Assembly: GCA_004764695.1 (NCBI GenBank)
Contig: SMSO01000031.1
Location: forward strand, 5,823,261-5,887,260
DNA: 64,000 nucleotides
Source of the DNA: Schizochytrium sp. TIO01
Taxonomy: Eukaryota; Sar; Bigyra; Thraustochytrida; Thraustochytriidae
Reading direction: 5' to 3'
Below, in pieces: positions 42,521-52,986 of the stretch; within the stretch, counting starts at the first letter, position 1, and every line of letters starts with the position of its first letter. The position numbers and the translations under genes were made by a program. The notes beneath the pieces were generated by a model. That model made no database searches, was not told where the DNA came from, and worked only from the letters and a program-made list of their open reading frames with translations.

Positions 42521-44480
42521 ACATGGTCTCGGTAGTGCATGACTCTTCAAAGCTCCATACCATGCGCCTCCACGATGCTTTAAGGGTCTTTCAGAGCGGG
42601 AGTTGCGTTCTATCTCACCTCGTGGCGCTGGCAAAGACCCTCGTCCCTACTTGGACCTGCTTTGGGCTCTGATGGGCCGTCTACGCAGGATATCTCACTC
42701 CGTAGCACATCGCGGCGTATCCGCTGTCCGCAGCGCTATGGATGGGCTCCGCGCACAAGCGAGCGAGCGAGCGCGCGTGCGTGGCAGTGGTGCGCCAGGC
42801 AATGAGGAGGCGAAGGAACGGCGGCTGCAAGATGATCCAGCGTGCCCGGATTCGGGACATCAGGTCCAATAATTCTTCAGGTGCGGGAGTTCAAAAACCT
42901 GGTTTTCATCTTTTGTTTTATTTCGATTTTTCACTTCAACCATTTTTAGTCTTTTACCTAGCTAGGAAAAACTCTTTCATCATTCTTTTTCTTTTAATTT
43001 TTTTAAGTTTTAAGTTTTTTTTTTGTTTTTTTTTTTAATTATAACTTTTTGTAGAATGTATGATCTTCGGTCAATTGCGGATTGGGTGCTTCGGGGTGAA
43101 TATTCAATGTTCAACAGCTATTTGTCTATCGAGACGCATGGAAGTCGTTTTATATGTGTGGCGAAGCACGCGATTTGTCAGGTTATGTAGAACTGTAGAA
43201 AATGCGATGAAGTGCTATAGTGGATGGCACAGACAAATGTTTGCAGGCCAAGCCTCTAGCAATGCTCAATGAACTGCATCAACAAATGAAGCTTTTTGCT
43301 ATTATTCTTCAGAAAACACTTTTCTTATAACGTTTGAGATCTTCTTAGTTTACCCTTTTAAAATGCAAGTACCACTCTGCAAAGAACATTCCCTGAGTAA
43401 AGTATATGACAACGATAGCCGCCTTTTCTGATTATCGATATCATATTTCATACAAACTTCTTAACCCCCCTAATATCAAGAGAAAGAAAATAGACGAGTA
43501 CTTGCGCTAATGGAAACCTGATTGCTTGCGATGCTTCTGGACTTCTACTTTCAGAAGTACATTTCTGCACTCTTCCCTTTGCTTCTCGAAAACCTAAGAA
43601 TAAAAGCTTTTCTCCTGCTGCCAGCTTCGTTGACCCTCTTTCAGGAGCATTTCCCCATTTCAAAAAAGAGCGGCCGAAATTGAAATGAATGAGCGGAGAC
43701 CGCTTTGTGTCTTACCAAGACGCTAGCTCTGAAGAGTCAACTCTGAGCGGTGCAGACCATCTCCAGTCCAGCTCGCCCCATTACGCATGCATGTCCATCC
43801 TCCACTCCCAGTTTCGAGGGCTCTTGAGCATGAGAAGCAGAATTAAGTCGAGTTGAATTCAATCGAGACAGAATTCAACAGCTTCAAAGAAGAAAGTGCA
43901 TTGCACTTCATTCAATTACTCCTGTGCTAGCGGCGTCTAAGGTCCTTTTCACTTTAAGTAGGATCTTCGAGCCTTTCCCCTTTATCTTTTCAAAGGCTCT
44001 AGTTCGATTTTTAAAACTCAAAAGTTGCCTCTGCACAGGTCTCTGGCAACACGAAATCCGTCTGCACAGCCTCTGTTCATGGTGAACCCCTCAAGCCCGC
44101 CTTCTTCTCTGACACTCGACGCCTCCATCGGTATCCATCCTCAACGCCCAGCCCAACCCAGCTCGAGGAAAGCAGTCTCGTCTGTCAGAGCACCAAAGGC
44201 AGAGCTCCCAAGGCCATCGAGGCAACCAAACAGACAATCCAAGGAATCACTGCGACGGTATTCAAAGGTCGCGTGGTCGACGAGACTTCATTTTCTATTC
44301 AAATCGAATTTTCAATAGGGGTTTGCTTTCTCTATCTCTCACCAAGGCTCGCGAGCCCTTCTTGCGAAACCCAGAATGGCGCTTCGAGGGGTCTACTGGA
44401 GCAGCGAATTGAAAAGCGCAGCGCGACCTCGAAATATACAAATGAAATCAGAAATGAAGAAGTGATAAAGAAGTGATGAA
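42521..44480. other. Gene-poor region with a short GC-rich island
   Basis: 42600-42860 is GC-rich with short frames on both strands but no recognisable product. 43000-43050 is a T-rich low-complexity run. 44020-44300 has coding-like composition but no frame with a recognisable domain. Confidence 0.4.
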
Positions 44481-44635
44481 GAAGTGATGAAGAATGAATA
44501 AATGAAATGAAGAAAACAAAGAAAACAAAGAAAACAAAGAAAACAAAGAAAACGAAGAAAACGAAGAAAACGAAGAAAACGAAGAAACAAAGAAATGAAG
44601 AAAACGAAGAAACAAAGAAATGAAGAAAAGCAAAT
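44445..44635. repeat. Purine-rich microsatellite cluster
   Basis: GAAGTGATGAA-type repeats (44450-44500) are followed by about ten copies of the 9-mer GAAAACAAA/GAAAACGAA and then a duplicated GAAACAAAGAAATGAAGAAAA. The strand is almost pure purine plus C. Confidence 0.85.
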
Positions 44636-44639
44636 CCGT

Positions 44640-45440
44640 AAATATTTCTTCGCAGCTTCTCCCAAACTAAACCTCAGTCCCCGCCGGCCAAACTTCAATT
44701 CCATCGCATCTCTGCTTTGCGGTCCCATCCAGAGCGTTCAAAACATCAATCGTGGGGGCACGCCAAACCTCCTGTCTCCAAGGGATGTCCGTGACGCGAA
44801 GTACATCCCGCCGCATCAGAGGTGACATTCGGCCGCTGTCTTCCCCAGCGAGCGGCCATTTCGCGCACGGAAAACCTCTCCGCGAGCGCCCTTCGGTATG
44901 GCGCAATATGGAGACACGCGCAGCGCGTCACTTCGCGAAACTGGCTCCCGCGCCGCTCCCCGCAGCGCCGCCGCGTCTGCTTTCCCCTCTGCTTTCGCCT
45001 CTTTCCTTCGCTTCCTTCACTTCCTCTGCTCAGAGCTCTTCTCTTCTCTTCTTCTCTTCTCTTCTCTCCTTCTGGTTGGCCTCTCGCCTGTTCGGTTCTT
45101 GAAGGCGGGCATGCGAAATGCTTGCAATGCGGAGCCCGGCTTGTGCTCGGGTGCTCGTGCATAGGGAGAGGACGCGCGACGCGCAGGTGCTTTGGGCGAG
45201 GGGACTCTCTCTTTGTTGAAGCGCCAAGAGCGCATTTGGAGAAGCGTACGTTTTGGAGATTAATTTGGAAAGCGAAACGACATTCTTTACCCTACTCAAA
45301 AATATAATTTTAAATACTGCCTCTTAATCTGTCAGGGACGGTTGGTTGGCTTCGAGCCCTAAGAAGGGATTGGGAAGGAGCGATAGAATGTAGGGTTGAC
45401 ATTGAAATGGTCGGAAAGGATATAGAAGAGGGCTTCGTTG
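44640..45440. other. GC-rich segment without a recognisable gene
   Basis: Overlapping frames up to 161 codons on both strands are driven by GC richness and TCTTC repeats (45035-45070). None shows a domain. Possibly transcribed, but nothing supports a gene. Confidence 0.35.
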
Positions 45441-45870
45441 TGTTTGGTTTTGGTTTTGGTTTTGGTTTTGGTTTTGATACTTGATATGGCCTTTCTAATT
45501 ACTCTCAGATTCTGTCCTGATCCTCATTTTTGCTGTTGCTGTTGCTTCGGTTTTGGTTTTGCTTTCGCTTGGGTTTTGACTTTTGCCTTTCCCTTTGCTT
45601 TTTCCTTTCCTTCCGGGTCTTGTTTTTGTTTTAATGTTCGCTTTTGCTTTGGCTGTTGAGTTTTGTATTTGTTTTAATGCTTAATTGTTGTTTGGCTTTC
45701 CTCGTAGGTTTGCTTTTGCTTTTGCTTTTACTTTTGCTTTTGCTTTTACTTTTGCTTTTTGCTTTTGCTTTTGCTTTTGCTTTTGCTTTTACTTTTGCTT
45801 TTTGCTTTTTGCTGTTGCTGTTGCTTTTGCTTTTGCTTTTGCTTTTACTTTTGCTTTTTGGTAAACAAGT
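45441..45870. repeat. Hexamer microsatellites (GGTTTT)n and (CTTTTG)n
   Basis: 45441-45478 is (GGTTTT)n with about five copies. 45535-45660 is degenerate (CTTTTG). 45705-45865 is (CTTTTG)n/(CTTTTA)n with about 25 copies. The hexamer period keeps frames open and yields artificial Leu/Phe-rich products. Confidence 0.92.
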
Positions 45871-47591
45871 AACTTTCTAAGCTCACAGCCGTTTTGAAAG
45901 GCACTGCTAACTAGGGCGAAACGCACATGGCTGGCCTCACTTGAGCAAACGTACTGAAGTTACACCATGTTCTTCGTCATGCTCGTGGACATGTTGCTGA
46001 GCATGCTGAGTTGTGTAATTTGTTTAGCTTTCTGCACAGTATCCAAGGCTTCATGTTAATCCTAAGGTCGTAAAATTGATTGAAATAATTACGCAATTAT
46101 TCTCTCAGAATTTTCATGAAAGGCAGGGGACCTTTGATTACACAGCTCAGTGTCTTCGCCTGCTACAGAATGATAGCTTTACGAATTTGGACCCATGATG
46201 CGATGCCCTTGGAGTTGATTTCAAGCTTGAAAGCGAGCCCATGATCTTCTCTGTGCACCATATTCTGAGCGCCTTGGGCCTCAGGCTGCTCATAAACTAG
46301 CGTGGACAATGCTCGTCCAGAAGCTTTACGTTGTAGCCTTTGTTGATTCGCCGAATGCTCTCTGGTATAAAACGTGCCAAGCAAGACTCTCAGCGAAACA
46401 TTATCTCTTGCGAATGTCCACGGATCAGAAACAATTGCATTTTGAGGAGTATAAGAGCAATTGAAATTCTGCACAGGAAGTCCGCGTCAAGTAACTTAAA
46501 CATTAGCGCTCAGGAATTTTCTGGAATTTTGAAGAAATCCCCTGTATATACTACACGTGTGCAGAAATCCTTGCTATAAAATAGATGCTAAATGCTATTA
46601 GCAATAGGGACCAATCTTCTACCAATACCTTAGAGATCACAAGACAGCATATAATATGATCGAGAAATATTTATCCTGAGCATGATCATTCTATTAATTG
46701 TAATAGAACCAAGCACCTTAATACAAGCCTAAACTTTGTTCTCTTCTAAAGTACCGTTAAAGTGTATGTACATCGATTGAAACAGAAGATATCAGTAAAG
46801 ACTTCTTATATACACACGAATCCATTCAATGCTTCTTTATATGGTAGCATGACCTCGAAAATGGCTCTCATTAAATAAGAGAATTTACCGTTTGGTTGCT
46901 TACTAGCTCGTCCAAACGAGTTATCAGTCATCAATCAAGGTTTAGTCTGTCAATTGTCGGTTCTGATGCAGCCACGCATACATCCTAGCTAGAGTTCAAA
47001 TTAACAGCAATCTTTACTTTCTTAGCTTGCCCATACATTTATGCACACGTACAAGCACTGCAGTGCACTACGTGTGCATTCCCTTAATTGGTTCCCGGAA
47101 GGTTTTGCACGTTCGAAGTTGATCTACTCGACTCGAGGTCCTGATTCTTTCGGCTATTGTATATGCCCTCTGTTACAGAGATGTGAATATCACGATTCAT
47201 GTCTGCTAAGCACTGTATTTTTACCTTCTCTTTTTGGCTGTATCCAAAAAACAATATTCCAAGTTTTATTCTTTCTATAGCGAAATCAATAATCAATTGA
47301 AGGAAGTACGCGTAAGTTTAAGTTATTCGACAACAAAGGAAAGTCCAATGCATTGTCTACACTAAAGGAGGTACAGAGGCCTTCAAGCTTTCTTCTACTA
47401 CAAATTTTAATATTCAAAGTTCTAGATTTGCTGATGGCATATAAAGGCACCACGATGGTGTTGCAAGGGCTTGCTTAGTTGTATTCTGTAAAGAAGAAAA
47501 AGCGGAAACCAGGTACAGGCACAAAGTACCAGCATGTTGATTTCAAACGAGAACATGATTTTGGGCCACTCAAAAAGCAACCCAGGATATA
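45871..47591. other. Intergenic, mostly AT-rich
   Basis: No gene is firmly supported apart from a possible exon on the minus strand at 46163-46468, given separately. The rest has no coding pattern. Confidence 0.45.
46163..46468 (-). other. Possible terminal exon of an unrecognised gene
   Basis: A minus-strand frame of about 100 codons ends at TAG 46163. It has no ATG at its start but is preceded by CTTCCTGTGCAG, a good acceptor ending at about 46469. The translated product is soluble-looking (ARDNVSLRVLLGTFYTREHS ... GLAFKLEINSKGIASWVQIR). No upstream exon was identified and the family is unknown. Confidence 0.27.
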
Positions 47592-48995
47592 TTAGGGTGC
47601 TACCGCTGCAGTGAAAAAGGAAAAATCAGCCGTAACCTGAGAAGCATATGACTGCGCAAAATCCCATAGCTCATCGATAAAGTCTTGATTTGGTGACCCA
47701 ATCCGGTTACAAATTGCCTTCTCAAAGCTATCTGGAACGATGGAATCATCATAGTCATTGTCAGATCGTGCATGAGCTGCAGCAAGAATAGAGGCCCACT
47801 GTTCAGACAACTTAACAATTCGTGTGTCACTTGTAAGAACGCTGGTATCAAAAGTCTCCTTCCATGGGCTGCGTTGTCTTACAGAGAAGGCTTGTCCATC
47901 AATTGTTGCATAACCAAGTGCGTTATCTGCATGGTTGAGCAAAGCACGGTTTGCCTCCGTGACTCGAGCTCCTTGATGGTTGTTGACTGCAGAAGAGCTC
48001 ATAACGAGCAACTGAATTGTGGAGTTTGATACTATGTAAGTCCTGGGATCTTGCTGGGCTTTAACGTCGAGGATGAGGTCGTCATACTGGTCATCAGAAG
48101 GCCCTTCTACTAACACGTAGTAACGCAAAGTACCATAAGAGCCCAGCCCTGCTTTGACACGAAGAGCAACATCCTTGACCATAAAGTAGTCACTGTCACC
48201 TTGCAAAGATGAGGCCACTGTTTGTTCATAGTCGGCCATGGCCTGCGTGACCGAGGCCTTGACTGAAGCATTAACAGCAACAATCTCCTCAAGTGACGTG
48301 TCAAACGACCGTACTCCGTTATCGTTTTTCACTGTCCACTTTTTAATCATGTCTTCCCTAGAGTCCCCTGCTTGAACATCGTCGAGAAATTCATCCAGAC
48401 GCCCATATGCGTTGTCAGAATCAACAAAATACGTTTTCTCATCTCCGTTTCCAACAAAACTGCAAAGCATGGAAAGGTAGGTCTCTACGAACGCCTCCAC
48501 CGCATCTTGGCACACTGCTATTGACCAGTCACTTATGATGTCTTTGTTTGCCTTACACACAAGGACAATTGAGACAGTAGCGCGCCATAAGTCATATCGA
48601 AAGTCTCCCAAAAATGCCTCGTCAAAATCATTCAAATCATAGACAATATCGCCTTGATCGTTATCAAAAGCACCAAAATTTTCGACATGGCAGTCACCTT
48701 GAATCCAGGTCAAGACGTCCCCTAGAGGAAATAAACTGTCTGGAGGGTTTTGAATAAGGTCATTATAATAAACTCTTGCCGTTGCTCGATAAAATGCAAA
48801 CTCTGACGCAGCCATGAGGATTTTTTTCTCTTCTTGCAGAGTACTATTCAGACCCAATAAATCCAAGTGAACTTGCTCCATGATGCTTGCAGCACGAGCC
48901 GAGGTGTTTTGCAGGGTCCATGCTTGAGAGCATTGCCAGATCAGTGCAAGCACTGTACCAAGAAGGAGAGAAGAGGTACGGATGATGGTAGTCAT
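47592..48995 (-). CDS. DUF2252 family protein with signal peptide
   Basis: A 467-residue single-exon frame starts at ATG 48995. Residues 1-25 form a signal peptide (TTIIRTSSLLLGTVLALIWQ). The rest fits DUF2252: GDCHVENFGAFDND (Asp101, His103, Asn106), YDLNDFDEAFLGDFRYDLWR (Asn122, Asp123, Asp125), a later GLGSYGTLRYYVLVEGP strand-loop, LILDVKAQ with a Lys, QGARVTEANRALL and FSVRQRSPWKE. DUF2252 proteins are mainly known from bacteria and are thought to have a kinase-like fold with the GD.H..N motif as a catalytic-loop equivalent; substrate is not established. A secretory signal is unexpected for an ATP-dependent enzyme. Full length, no lesion. Confidence 0.88.
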   Translation of the reverse strand: MTTIIRTSSLLLGTVLALIWQCSQAWTLQNTSARAASIMEQVHLDLLGLNSTLQEEKKILMAASEFAFYRATARVYYNDLIQNPPDSLFPLGDVLTWIQGDCHVENFGAFDNDQGDIVYDLNDFDEAFLGDFRYDLWRATVSIVLVCKANKDIISDWSIAVCQDAVEAFVETYLSMLCSFVGNGDEKTYFVDSDNAYGRLDEFLDDVQAGDSREDMIKKWTVKNDNGVRSFDTSLEEIVAVNASVKASVTQAMADYEQTVASSLQGDSDYFMVKDVALRVKAGLGSYGTLRYYVLVEGPSDDQYDDLILDVKAQQDPRTYIVSNSTIQLLVMSSSAVNNHQGARVTEANRALLNHADNALGYATIDGQAFSVRQRSPWKETFDTSVLTSDTRIVKLSEQWASILAAAHARSDNDYDDSIVPDSFEKAICNRIGSPNQDFIDELWDFAQSYASQVTADFSFFTAAVAP

Positions 48996-50479
48996 ATTTC
49001 TTTGAACCTATGAGTATAAAGTCTGTTTAAGGTTTGAATTCTCGTTGGTTTACTTGGTCAGAGACTTTGCATCATAGTACTTGCAAAGCACACGCAACCT
49101 TTGATTGCGAAAGGTGCATTCCTAATATCGAACGCCAATTTATGCTAACTAGCAGCTCTAAAGAGAAGGGTGAGTAGATGCGGCACAGCGATATTTCAGA
49201 GGATTTCTGACGCCGCATCTAGACTAGAGTCAACTCAAGATTCCAGTTTTAGGTAGGCTAACTCAATTCCATTTGTATATGAGAGAGGGGGAAGAGAGAG
49301 GGGGAGAGAGAGAGGGAGAGAGCACTCGGTGAACAAATGTGAATGGGCTGAGAACTGGTCTTAAACCTAACTGCGCTTGCAAGGCGTTTTACACATAAAC
49401 TATTCTCACCAGTCAAAAGGTATTCCTATAGATCTTTTACTTGGGCCAAAACCTAGGTACAGACATAGTACGTAGATACCATGTCTTGAAAGCAATCCAA
49501 AGCAAGTCACAATAGTAATTAGTAGAGCCCGCTAGAGTTCGGTGGTTGGAAATTAGAAATAGTAATAGAATTGAAAGAAAAGAAAAGGAAAAAGAGAGCC
49601 TCGCTGGGGTGTGTATTACGTGAGTAAAGATCAATTTTCAACAATATCGAGGTCAAGAAGAAGGGAATGCGGCGCTGCACTAGGAATATGCAAGTGGGGC
49701 CAACTTCATGTGAGCAAAGGTATCTGCCTGTCAGACAAAGAAACTAGAAACCAAAAGAGAATAGAGGAGAGGAAATAAGTCCCTTCCTAGCCGGGATGAA
49801 GTGGTAACAGCACATGCACTTATCGGAAGCAAAAAGAGTGCATGCTCTGCAAAAGTTGGATGCATCAACGAGCGACTTCTCTCGATTCATAAACATATAC
49901 CTGTGCAAAGCACAGATTCTGCTCATTATTCTTTGAGTTCGTACATGGGATGCCGCGTCCATTCTCTGATAGAAAGGGCGAAGTAGCCAGAGTGCTTTGA
50001 AACGCAGTAGATGTTAGGACTTGGCGTAAAAGGTGAGACTGAGTTGTTCGCGGTGTAATGGTCAGGAGTTCTATTTTGGGACGTATGCGCGATTTCTGGA
50101 GTGATAGAGAACAATACGCATGAGACCATACAAAGAATATGTTGATGACCACAATGTACATGCGATTGCATAATAGGTATTCTTAAGTGGGAGTATGGTC
50201 ACTTCAACTCTTCTCTGAAGGTGTGCTCGAGACCATGGGGAGGTATTAAAGTTCATGGTGAGTCTGGTAAAGGTGGTCACGGCAGAAGTGATAACATCGT
50301 AAGAGAGTTCTAACAAGCAGCAACAGATGTTCTTGCTTGTCAGAAAGGTACATACGAAACGAGAGGAGGAGAAGGAGGATGAGGTTCAAATGAGGGCATA
50401 GTAGTAGACAATGAAAAGAAACGCTGTATATATGGGTATGCTTCATATGTTCGAGGAGGTAAACTCAGACAGTATTTTC
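48996..50479. other. Intergenic with a GA-rich microsatellite
   Basis: 49278-49322 is a purine tract of GAGAGAGGGG-type repeats. The short frames between 49437 and 50446 show no domain. No gene is called. Confidence 0.5.
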
Positions 50480-51655
50480 TTATGAGGATGACTCCATTGT
50501 ATCTTTATTCCAATTTACACAGAACTGGCGAGCAATCTTAGTGAAGTTTGAACGAGAGATCCGGTGACCTTCGAGTTCAAGCATGCTTTCTTGCTTCGGG
50601 TCATCATTTTCAATGATGCGTGTGTCAGTATGGCCGCTTTCACGAAGATGATATTCGGCACGATGCATAAGTGCAGACCAGATGCAGCTGCGTTCTGGTG
50701 CACTACGAATACTCCGTTCATAGGCCCCTATGACATCTTTGCATGCCTGTCGAATAAGAACCATGCGGCGATCAACTTCAACGCCCGAGCCAGTCTCGCT
50801 ATCCTCTAAATGTGTTGGTCCGTCACTTCCGTCGTTCACCTGAGCTGATGATGAAGAACGAGAGCGCGACTTCCACTCTGTATCCGAGCCCTTACGCAAA
50901 GAGGGCCTCCGTGTCTGATTTGAGGCTGCCGCTGCTGCTGCTGCTGCTGCATTGGGCGCTGAGCACATCGCGATCACGCTACTTTCTGGAGTAACATGAT
51001 GCTCGCTCTCGAGAACAAAGTGAACATCGTCCTCAAAGAGAATCGCAGTACGATGCTTAGGCTTAACGCGGAGAGTTGACTTTTCAATGCGCTCCTTGTT
51101 TTCTGGAGTGAGTTCCTCCATATTGGACCTCTCAAGGACATTTAGAAACCAGATCGCATGGTGTACTGTTAGAATGGCGTCTGCCGGGGGTCTCTCGCTT
51201 ATGATAAAGCCTGGTGGGAAAGAGAATTCGAGACCTGAATTGTTGGCCACGCCTCCCCTGCCTTCACCAACAAAATGGTCGTTCTCTTCTCCAAGGAATT
51301 GTTGTCCATTATGATTAGAATAGCGCTGCACGTGCGCGTCTTCAAAGATCTCGTTGTCCAGAGTATCGATGGAGGGTCTTTGCAGCTGCAAACCCACTCC
51401 GGCTTGCAAGTTCATTGACTGCTGCATGTGATGTGGCTGTAAATGCAGCTGGTGCGACGGATGTTGTCGATGCAGTTGGGGTTGATGTTGCTGCTGCTGT
51501 AGGAGGTGTACCTGGTGCTGCTGCTGCTGCTGCTGCAGCTGCTGCAGGAAGTGCGGTTGCGACTGCATGGGTTGCTGAGAGTGGTTGGGCGGGTGGACTG
51601 GTCGCTCAAGCTTCATCTCCAGCGCATCTGGGCCCTCGTTCGCGCCGCGCTTCAT
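50480..51655 (-). CDS. Gln/His-rich protein of unknown function
   Basis: A 391-residue frame starts at ATG 51655. Residues about 20-85 are Gln/His-rich low complexity, built on CAG/CAA/CAT codons. A predicted folded part follows (SFPPGFIISERPPADAILTV, then HHAIWFLNVLERSNMEELTP, KPKHRTAILFEDDVHFVLES), then a poly-Ala run (8-9 Ala), a Ser/Arg-rich linker, and a C-terminal helical segment (DRRMVLIRQACKDVIGAYER ... RISRSNFTKIARQFCVNWN). The style suits a nuclear regulatory protein, but no DNA-binding domain is recognised. The leader has a TATATTTA-like element about 15-20 bases before the ATG on the coding strand. Confidence 0.72.
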   Translation of the reverse strand: MKRGANEGPDALEMKLERPVHPPNHSQQPMQSQPHFLQQLQQQQQQHQVHLLQQQQHQPQLHRQHPSHQLHLQPHHMQQSMNLQAGVGLQLQRPSIDTLDNEIFEDAHVQRYSNHNGQQFLGEENDHFVGEGRGGVANNSGLEFSFPPGFIISERPPADAILTVHHAIWFLNVLERSNMEELTPENKERIEKSTLRVKPKHRTAILFEDDVHFVLESEHHVTPESSVIAMCSAPNAAAAAAAAASNQTRRPSLRKGSDTEWKSRSRSSSSAQVNDGSDGPTHLEDSETGSGVEVDRRMVLIRQACKDVIGAYERSIRSAPERSCIWSALMHRAEYHLRESGHTDTRIIENDDPKQESMLELEGHRISRSNFTKIARQFCVNWNKDTMESSS

Positions 51656-52959
51656 GCCAGCCCCGCCCTATATTTAGTTAGGCAACGAGGGAGGGCAACG
51701 AGCAGAAGGACTGAAAGTGGAATGAATCAATCAATCAATCAAAAAAACAACAAACAAACAAATTATAAACAAACTATTCTTTTCTCTCTCTCGTTTCATT
51801 TTGAAAAGAGTATAAACACTCCAACAGAGAGAGAAAGAAAAAAATGAGGAAATGCGAGCTGCACATCTAAGGACTACTCCTAAGACCTCTCTACATTGAG
51901 ACGACGAGGCCGCACGTGCCGCAACGAGCAGTGCACTACCACTGCAACTCCCGTTGTCCTTGGCAGAAAGATAGGAGGGAGGGTTGCTCAACCGTGAAGG
52001 GATTAATCGCTCGCCTTTAGCGATGAAGCGGGAGTGGACCCCCCTTCTCAGGGATTGTCTATTGTGCTAATCGACTGATTTTGTAAAATGATTGTTCTCG
52101 TTGGTTTGGTTTTGGAGCTTAATCACATTTTATAAATATAGAATAATATTAAAACTTTAAGTAAAGTAGAGGAGAGAAGAAGAAATGAAATGTTTTCTTT
52201 GTTTTCTTTGTTTTGTTTTTTTACTATTAGTAGTGACTATCGTACACTGACTGTTGATAACCATCGTGATGAGTTCTGGTTTTCTTAGTAGGCACAACTA
52301 CACCATTAACAGAAAATAGGTGCAGGCGTGTTTAATTGATGTTCCCGTGTGCCCAATTGAAGAGAAGGAGAAGAGGGCTCATTCACTCCTCTTCACTTCG
52401 GTTCTAAAAGTAATGTTTCGTTTTGTTGTAAAAACAAATAAAAGTATTTCCTTTTTGTAAAAGTACCTAAGCTATTGTAAGGATCGCAAGTATTTATTTT
52501 TACAAAAAGTAGAAAGCTTACCTTCCTGGTGTACTGCCTTTGAATTGAAATTACTCTGGTGCAGACGCAAGGTTTACGCGCTTCCAATGCAAGGTGTTTG
52601 TTTACTAGGATGACAGAAAGTCTGGAAATGGAAAAGATTTAGACCTCGATGGCAATTCTGCCATAACCTTTTGACCATAATGAGAGAATCGCAAGAAGGG
52701 AAACAGAACTTAAATTTTCACTTTGAGCTCACGAGAAGCACGGACGCGTGCAGCTTGAGTGCATCGAATTCTCTGATAGTATCCACCAAATAGCATAAGG
52801 ACACTTGTGTTAAGGCAGCAAATTGGCCAACATCAACATGATACATCAAGAAAGCTTGCTACAAGAGCAACGCTCAAAGCCCTAGGGTGCTCTTTCGTTT
52901 TCAAGAAATTCAGAAAATCAACTTCTTCAAAGAAGGGTGTGCTACATTGAAAGCATGGG
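51656..52959. other. Intergenic, no gene seen
   Basis: This is the upstream region of the Gln/His-rich gene. It includes short AATC and AAAC repeats at 51725-51770 and AT-rich sequence beyond. No coding pattern. Confidence 0.5.
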
Positions 52960-52970
52960 CCATTGTAAGT

Positions 52971-52986
52971 GGGTGGGTGGGTGGGT
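52971..52986 (+). other. G-quadruplex-type motif
   Basis: GGGTGGGTGGGTGGGT has four G3 runs with single-T loops, the classic very stable parallel quadruplex pattern, in otherwise AT-rich DNA. No gene is nearby, so a role is not implied. Confidence 0.6.

Noticed and set aside
44667-45307. Several overlapping frames in the GC-rich segment
   Set aside because: Frames overlap on both strands with Arg/Ser-rich low-complexity products and no recognisable domain.
45438-45880. Leu/Phe-rich small membrane proteins
   Set aside because: They are translations of hexamer microsatellites.
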